From: Oceanobacillus sp. J11TS1 | GTDB taxonomy: Bacteria; Bacillota; Bacilli; Bacillales; Amphibacillaceae | Assembly: GCF_018333215.1 (NCBI RefSeq) | Contig: NZ_BORO01000027.1 | Span: 1 to 49,648, forward strand | Reading direction: 5' to 3' | Length of the DNA stretch: 49,648 bases | In this document: positions 46,180 through 49,648 of the stretch, one piece after another | Layout of the letters: every line of letters begins with the position of its first letter | How positions within the stretch are numbered: the stretch's first letter is position 1 | Notes under the pieces: model-generated | Database searches by the model: none | What the model was told of the DNA's origin: nothing | The model's input: only the letters and a program-made list of their open reading frames with translations | Made by a program: the position numbers and the translations under genes

Positions 46180-46197
46180 TGAATGAACATTCAGTCA
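46180..46197. promoter_or_regulatory. FadR-like operator at the head of the fatty-acid operon
   Basis: TGAATGAACATTCAGTCA, mirrored halves TGANTGAA/TTCANTCA, about 90 bp before fadF. It resembles the B. subtilis FadR box (TGAATGA..TCATTCA) as I recall it and matches the operator at 43917-43936. Confidence 0.65.
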
Positions 46198-46392
46198 ACC
46201 TATTTAGGGGGAAATGCGATAAATTTTATAATACATCAAAGTTATTTATAAAAAGCAGAGAAAACTTGTGATTTCAATCATAAGAGGAATCAGTATTGAC
46301 TACTCGCATTTTCCGGCTATGCAGGGCCTGATTTAGTTTAAGCCCAGCATAAAAAATTTTCTCAAGCTGTTTTAAGGAAGTCATCATATTTT

Positions 46393-46617
46393 CTAATACT
46401 TCCTCTGCTGCTTAATTTTCTCCTTGGTTCTCTTAGAAGCAGCATCAAGTGGTGTCGTCTTTTCACCATTTAACCGTTGGGACTGCGATTACTCGTCCCA
46501 TCAAAACCGTTGGGACTGCGATTACTCGTCCCATCAAAACCGTTGCTCTTCTGCAATTAATAACTTTTCCTTTAAATTAATCATTGCTTCTCTTCTCTCA
46601 AAAGCATCAATGCTCAT
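46393..46617 (-). pseudogene. Small antitoxin-like gene interrupted by a repeat
   Basis: Minus strand ATG (46615-46617) with AAAGGAG 11 bases upstream starts MSIDAFERREAMINLKEKLL, then IAEEQR. Next come exactly two 33-bp repeat units (46474-46539) with four in-frame stops (TGA, TAA, TGA, TAA). The same frame then resumes as LNGEKTTPLDAASKRTKEKI and KQQRKY, stop. Removing 66 bp restores a 52-residue protein. The EEQRLNGEKT..DAASKRTKEKI pattern resembles the C-terminal part of Phd/YefM-type antitoxins. No toxin gene follows, though a short frame (46277-46389) could be a remnant. Confidence 0.7.
46474..46539. repeat. Two 33-bp GGGAC-hairpin repeat units
   Basis: Two identical units CCGTTGGGACTGCGATTACT + CGTCCCATCAAAA, bounded by CCG on both sides; on the minus strand the word CAACGG precedes the insert and ends each unit. 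GGGAC and GTCCC can form a small hairpin with an 11-base loop. The same core occurs in the elements at 24396, 30191 and at 32625. Apart from this and the operator, 46093-46903 shows only the argS terminator. Confidence 0.9.
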
Positions 46618-46845
46618 AAGAACAAAATCTCCTTTCGTTTTTAGTAATCTGCACAGATATTTACGCTTATTCCGATAAAAGCTACTCACGGGAAGCTTTG
46701 TTATAAATCAAATTCAGCTACAAAAAAAGAATCTTAAACAAATAAGTATTATTATATTCAAATACATTTTTGAGTATACACATATTACAACACTTCCAAC
46801 GCCTAAAACAACACACCATTTATCTCATTTGAATATGAAATACAC

Positions 46846-46888
46846 AAAAAACCCGCAGAGTAATCATCCATTCTCTGCAGGTTTTTTT
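46846..46888 (-). terminator. argS terminator
   Basis: AAAAAACCCGCAGAG and CTCTGCAGGTTTTTTT flank a 12-base loop, with one mismatch. Just after the argS stop. Confidence 0.85.
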
Positions 46889-46903
46889 AATTTTATCTTC
46901 TAT

Positions 46904-48574
46904 TTACATTTTCTCCGGTGCGGCTACGCCTAAAATTGCTAAGCCATTCGCTAATGTTTGACGGACAGCTTTCATTAAAGCAATTCGCGCACTGGTACGC
47001 TCCAGGTCATCGGCATCTAATACTTTTTCTGCGTTGTAAAAACTGTGCAAAGCAGTTGCAAGTTCGAATACGTATTGTGTCACCTTATGCGGCATTTGTT
47101 TTTCTGCTGCATCGGTAATAACCTGAGGAAGCTCTCCTACTTTTTTAAGGAGATCCAGTTCTTTTTCCGCTGTTAATAGGGATGCATCAAATGCTTTCTC
47201 TGTTGCAAAACCTTTATTTTTCGCTTGTTCAAGCATTGTACAGATACGTGCATGGGCGTACTGAACATAATAAACTGGGTTATCATTGGATTGCGATTTC
47301 GCAAGGTCCATATCAAAATCAAGCTGCGAGTCATTCGAACGCGCTACAAAATAATAACGGACTGCATCGATACCTACTTCATCCATAAGCTCTCTTAAAG
47401 ATACAGCTTTTCCTGTACGCTTACTCATTTTGACTTTTTCGCCGCCTTCAAACAGGTTTACCATTTGAATAATCTTCACGGAGAATTTATCAACCGGATA
47501 ACCTAATGCTTGAAGTGCTGCGCGCATTCTAGGGATATAACCATGATGATCCGCTCCCCATACATTAATAATTTGATCGAAGCCACGGTCTAATTTATTT
47601 TTATGATAAGCAATATCAGGTGTTAAATACGTATAGGCACCGTCCTGCTTCACGAGCACACGGTCTTTATCATCGCCGAACGCAGTTGTCTGAAACCATA
47701 ATGCGCCGTCTTTTTCATACGTATGGCCGCCGTCTTCCAGCACTTTTAAAGCATGATCAATTTGATTATTTTCAAATAAGGAACGCTCAGAGAACCAGCT
47801 ATCAAATTCAACACGAAAATCCTTTAAGTCATTTTCAATATTGCGTAAAGAAGCCTTTAAACCATACTCTTTAAAATAATCCAGACGCTTCTCATGAGTT
47901 TCTTCTTCCCACGCATTTCCTTCTTCTTTTACAAGTTTTTTAGCAATATCAATAATTGCCTGTCCGTGGTACCCGTCTTCTGGCATGTCGACAGGTTGAC
48001 CTAATTCTTGAAGATAACGAGCTTCTACGGATAAGCCCAAATTATTAATTTGGTTTCCGGCATCATTAATATAATATTCTCTTTCCACTTCATAACCAGC
48101 AGCAGCAAATAGATTGCATAATACATCACCAAACGCTGCATTACGTGCATGACCTAAATGAAGGTCGCCAGTTGGGTTTACAGAAACAAATTCGACTTGA
48201 ACTTTTTCGCCGTTCCCATCCTTAGAAGTACCATATGCATCTCCTGCTTTTAATACTGTTTCAATGACTTCGCCTAAGAAATCCTGCTTCATATAGAAGT
48301 TAATAAATCCAGGGCCAGCAATATCAATCTTTTCAACCGATGCTTCCTGCTTATCTAATTTTGCTATAATCTCATCTGCGATTTGGCGTGGTGCTTTTTT
48401 AGCAATGCGTGCTAGCTGCATCGCAATATTTGTAGCAAAATCTCCATGTGCTTTATCTTTTGGTTTCTCTAAAATAATATCCGGGATTGTATCTTCTGTC
48501 GCAAGTTCAGCAGCGATCACAGCTGCATGAATTTGTTCTTTTAAAGTCTCTTCTGTTTGCGCTAGTACATTCAT
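46904..48574 (-). CDS. argS: Arginyl-tRNA synthetase
   Basis: A 556-residue class I synthetase. The tRNA-binding N-terminal domain is followed by the HIGH-type motif HLGH at 139-142 ([15 protein letters not shown]). KMSKS reads [11 protein letters not shown]. The C-terminal anticodon domain is DALR type ([19 protein letters not shown]). The ATG follows AAGGAGG. It starts 3 bp after ywiB, the same pair as in B. subtilis. No T-box leader is visible. Confidence 0.97.
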   Translation of the reverse strand: MNVLAQTEETLKEQIHAAVIAAELATEDTIPDIILEKPKDKAHGDFATNIAMQLARIAKKAPRQIADEIIAKLDKQEASVEKIDIAGPGFINFYMKQDFLGEVIETVLKAGDAYGTSKDGNGEKVQVEFVSVNPTGDLHLGHARNAAFGDVLCNLFAAAGYEVEREYYINDAGNQINNLGLSVEARYLQELGQPVDMPEDGYHGQAIIDIAKKLVKEEGNAWEEETHEKRLDYFKEYGLKASLRNIENDLKDFRVEFDSWFSERSLFENNQIDHALKVLEDGGHTYEKDGALWFQTTAFGDDKDRVLVKQDGAYTYLTPDIAYHKNKLDRGFDQIINVWGADHHGYIPRMRAALQALGYPVDKFSVKIIQMVNLFEGGEKVKMSKRTGKAVSLRELMDEVGIDAVRYYFVARSNDSQLDFDMDLAKSQSNDNPVYYVQYAHARICTMLEQAKNKGFATEKAFDASLLTAEKELDLLKKVGELPQVITDAAEKQMPHKVTQYVFELATALHSFYNAEKVLDADDLERTSARIALMKAVRQTLANGLAILGVAAPEKM

Positions 48575-48577
48575 TTC

Positions 48578-49012
48578 TTATTTCCTCCTTGAGAATTGCA
48601 ACTTGAGCTGATGCTTACGTTCTAATTGTCCATTCAGCTTCATTGTATAATTGATTTCAAGCATCCGCGGCATGGTATTCTCCGTAAAAGTAATAGATTC
48701 GGAATAAGTTTCCATATGAATATTGCCATGCATATGCTGATAAATGTTTTCTGTTTTTTGACCCGATTGAAACTGCTGATTCATTTGGATTGCGCCTGTG
48801 CGTCGAATGGAAACACGTTCTGGCCGAATGGTAATCATATTTTGAATCGTTCCAGCTTCTTCGATAACCTCTTCGTATTTTAATACATCGATGTCACCTT
48901 TTTTAATCCATTCTCCTGCAACAGACTGTTCTTGTGTCTCCTGCTCATCTGAATCCATATCATAAATCACTGTTTTTAAAGTAATATTTACTTTTTCAGA
49001 ATTTTGTTGCAT
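48578..49012 (-). CDS. ywiB: YwiB family protein (DUF1934)
   Basis: About 144 residues, a lipocalin-like beta-barrel family of unknown function always near argS in Bacillaceae. The strands read VNITLKTVIYD, ITIRPERVSIRRTGAI and RMLEINYTMKLNG. The frame opens at 49030, but the first ATG has no binding site; ATG 49010-49012, 5 bases after GAAGGGG, is preferred. Confidence 0.85.
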   Translation of the reverse strand: MQQNSEKVNITLKTVIYDMDSDEQETQEQSVAGEWIKKGDIDVLKYEEVIEEAGTIQNMITIRPERVSIRRTGAIQMNQQFQSGQKTENIYQHMHGNIHMETYSESITFTENTMPRMLEINYTMKLNGQLERKHQLKLQFSRRK

Positions 49013-49129
49013 AGATGCCCCTTCATTCATTGAATTTATATAATGTACCTATTATAGCGATAAATCCTTAATCGTGCTATGTCATGGGTTAATCAATTGT
49101 TTTGTCACTTACTTGTATATTACACCCAC

Positions 49130-49138
49130 TTATCCACA
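49130..49138 (+). promoter_or_regulatory. Single DnaA box
   Basis: Exact TTATCCACA about 120 bp upstream of ywiB. Isolated. The 49031-49346 gap holds nothing else I can support. Confidence 0.4.
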
Positions 49139-49333
49139 GGTTGTATGCAGATGTTTCCCTTTTTATTTGCTATCAATTATAACATAACAAAAAAGCGAGG
49201 TCTTCTCTTTTTGGAGTTTTATAAACCACATTACGACAATTAAACCACCATATAAAAATACACCAACAACACCAATTTTAGCTAAAGTTTTACTAATCAT
49301 TAAGATTATGAACTTATGAGATAAAAAAAACAA

Positions 49334-49360
49334 ATAAAGAGAGGAATCACCTCTCTTTAT
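49334..49360 (-). terminator. Terminator overlapping the stop of the small gene
   Basis: ATAAAGAGAGG and CCTCTCTTTAT around a 5-base loop, then TTTGTTTTTTTT on the minus strand. The upstream arm is the last four codons of the gene at 49347-49601 and the loop holds its TGA. Confidence 0.8.
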
Positions 49361-49601
49361 CCCCTAATATAACATACATAGGTGGCTCAGTATTTTCGTC
49401 ATCGTAAGCACCCGATCTGATTAAATGCATGCGCTTCATGACATATTCCTTCACTTGCATGTGTTCTGGTCGTTTCATATGTTCAAATTCTTGTTCATAA
49501 AACCCGTATACTACGCCAGTATGCAAATCCAAAGCATCAATAAATCTTTCGTCGTCTTCATCGATAAATGGAATTGTTATTTTGAAACTCTTTTTACTCA
49601 A
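49347..49601 (-). CDS. Hypothetical small acidic protein
   Basis: 84 residues, start TTG at 49599-49601 with AAGGAGG about 8 bases upstream. No signal peptide or membrane helix. Acidic segments (IDEDDERFIDALDL; YDDENTEPP) flank a His/Met/Lys-rich middle (FEHMKRPEHMQVKEYVMKRMH). I do not recognise the family. A strong binding site and a terminator built into its end support it as a real single-gene transcript; B. subtilis has no gene I can match here. Confidence 0.65.
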   Translation of the reverse strand: MSKKSFKITIPFIDEDDERFIDALDLHTGVVYGFYEQEFEHMKRPEHMQVKEYVMKRMHLIRSGAYDDENTEPPMYVILGDKER

Positions 49602-49648
49602 ATTAAAACCTCCTTGCCATATAAATACGACAAAGAGGTGTGATTTTC

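Overview
The window is a low-GC Firmicute chromosome segment, most like Oceanobacillus, Virgibacillus or a close relative (Bacillaceae). The gene order follows the Bacillus subtilis murAA-atp-upp-glyA-ywl-spoIIR-prfA-tdk-rpmE-rho-murAB-tal-fba-spo0F-pyrG-rpoE-ywjF-argS-ywiB region. spoIIR, spo0F, and a protein-arginine phosphatase of the YwlE type also fit a spore former. Every convincing gene is on the minus strand, so the window lies within one replichore. The species assignment is inference.

Layout by increasing coordinate (transcription runs the other way). 1-420: a possible truncated gene start, a tandem repeat array and the murAA terminator. 431-2896: ywzB-ywmB-murAA. 3092-3127: a perfect 36-bp palindrome. 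3186-10305: the complete F1Fo ATP synthase operon atpIBEFHAGDC. 10774-12972: a secreted subtilisin-like protease. 13187-13816: upp. 13970-14640: a large second array of the same ~40-bp repeat. 14705-20762: glyA, ywlG, a sensor-less chemotaxis receptor standing where B. subtilis has rpiB, ywlE, mntP and sua5/ywlC. 20839-20932: a DnaA-box cluster. 21009-24282: a ywlB-like gene, spoIIR, prmC and prfA. 24396-25608: tdk flanked by two copies of a short transposon-like element. 25879-27574: type B L31 and rho. 27575-28710: 1.1 kb with no gene where B. subtilis has glpX. 28711-32501: murAB, mobile-element remnants, tal, fbaA and spo0F. 32600-35372: repeats, pyrG with an attenuator, and rpoE. 35581-46092: a fatty-acid/isobutyryl-CoA operon (fadF-like Fe-S protein, thiolase, 3-hydroxyacyl-CoA dehydrogenase, two acyl-CoA dehydrogenases, a TetR regulator and fused mutase IcmF). 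46393-46617: a small gene broken by a repeat. 46904-49012: ywiB-argS. 49347-49601: an unknown small gene.

The core is housekeeping: cell-wall precursor synthesis, ATP synthesis, C1 and nucleotide metabolism, release factor and its methylase, Rho, CTP synthesis and tRNA charging. The accessory layer is mostly non-coding. It includes (i) arrays with GAGCG every 20-21 bp, (ii) short elements with related inverted ends around CACCAAAATC, and (iii) a GGGAC-N11-GTCCC hairpin repeat. Two units of (iii) interrupt a small antitoxin-like gene. Regulatory signals that read clearly are a pyrG GGGCTC/attenuator leader of the B. subtilis type, a sigma-F promoter before spoIIR, a candidate sigma-H promoter before spo0F, and two related 18-bp palindromic operators in the fatty-acid operon. 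I saw no tRNA, rRNA or CRISPR array. No single new multi-gene system stands out; the repeat families and the gene they disrupt are the most novel material.
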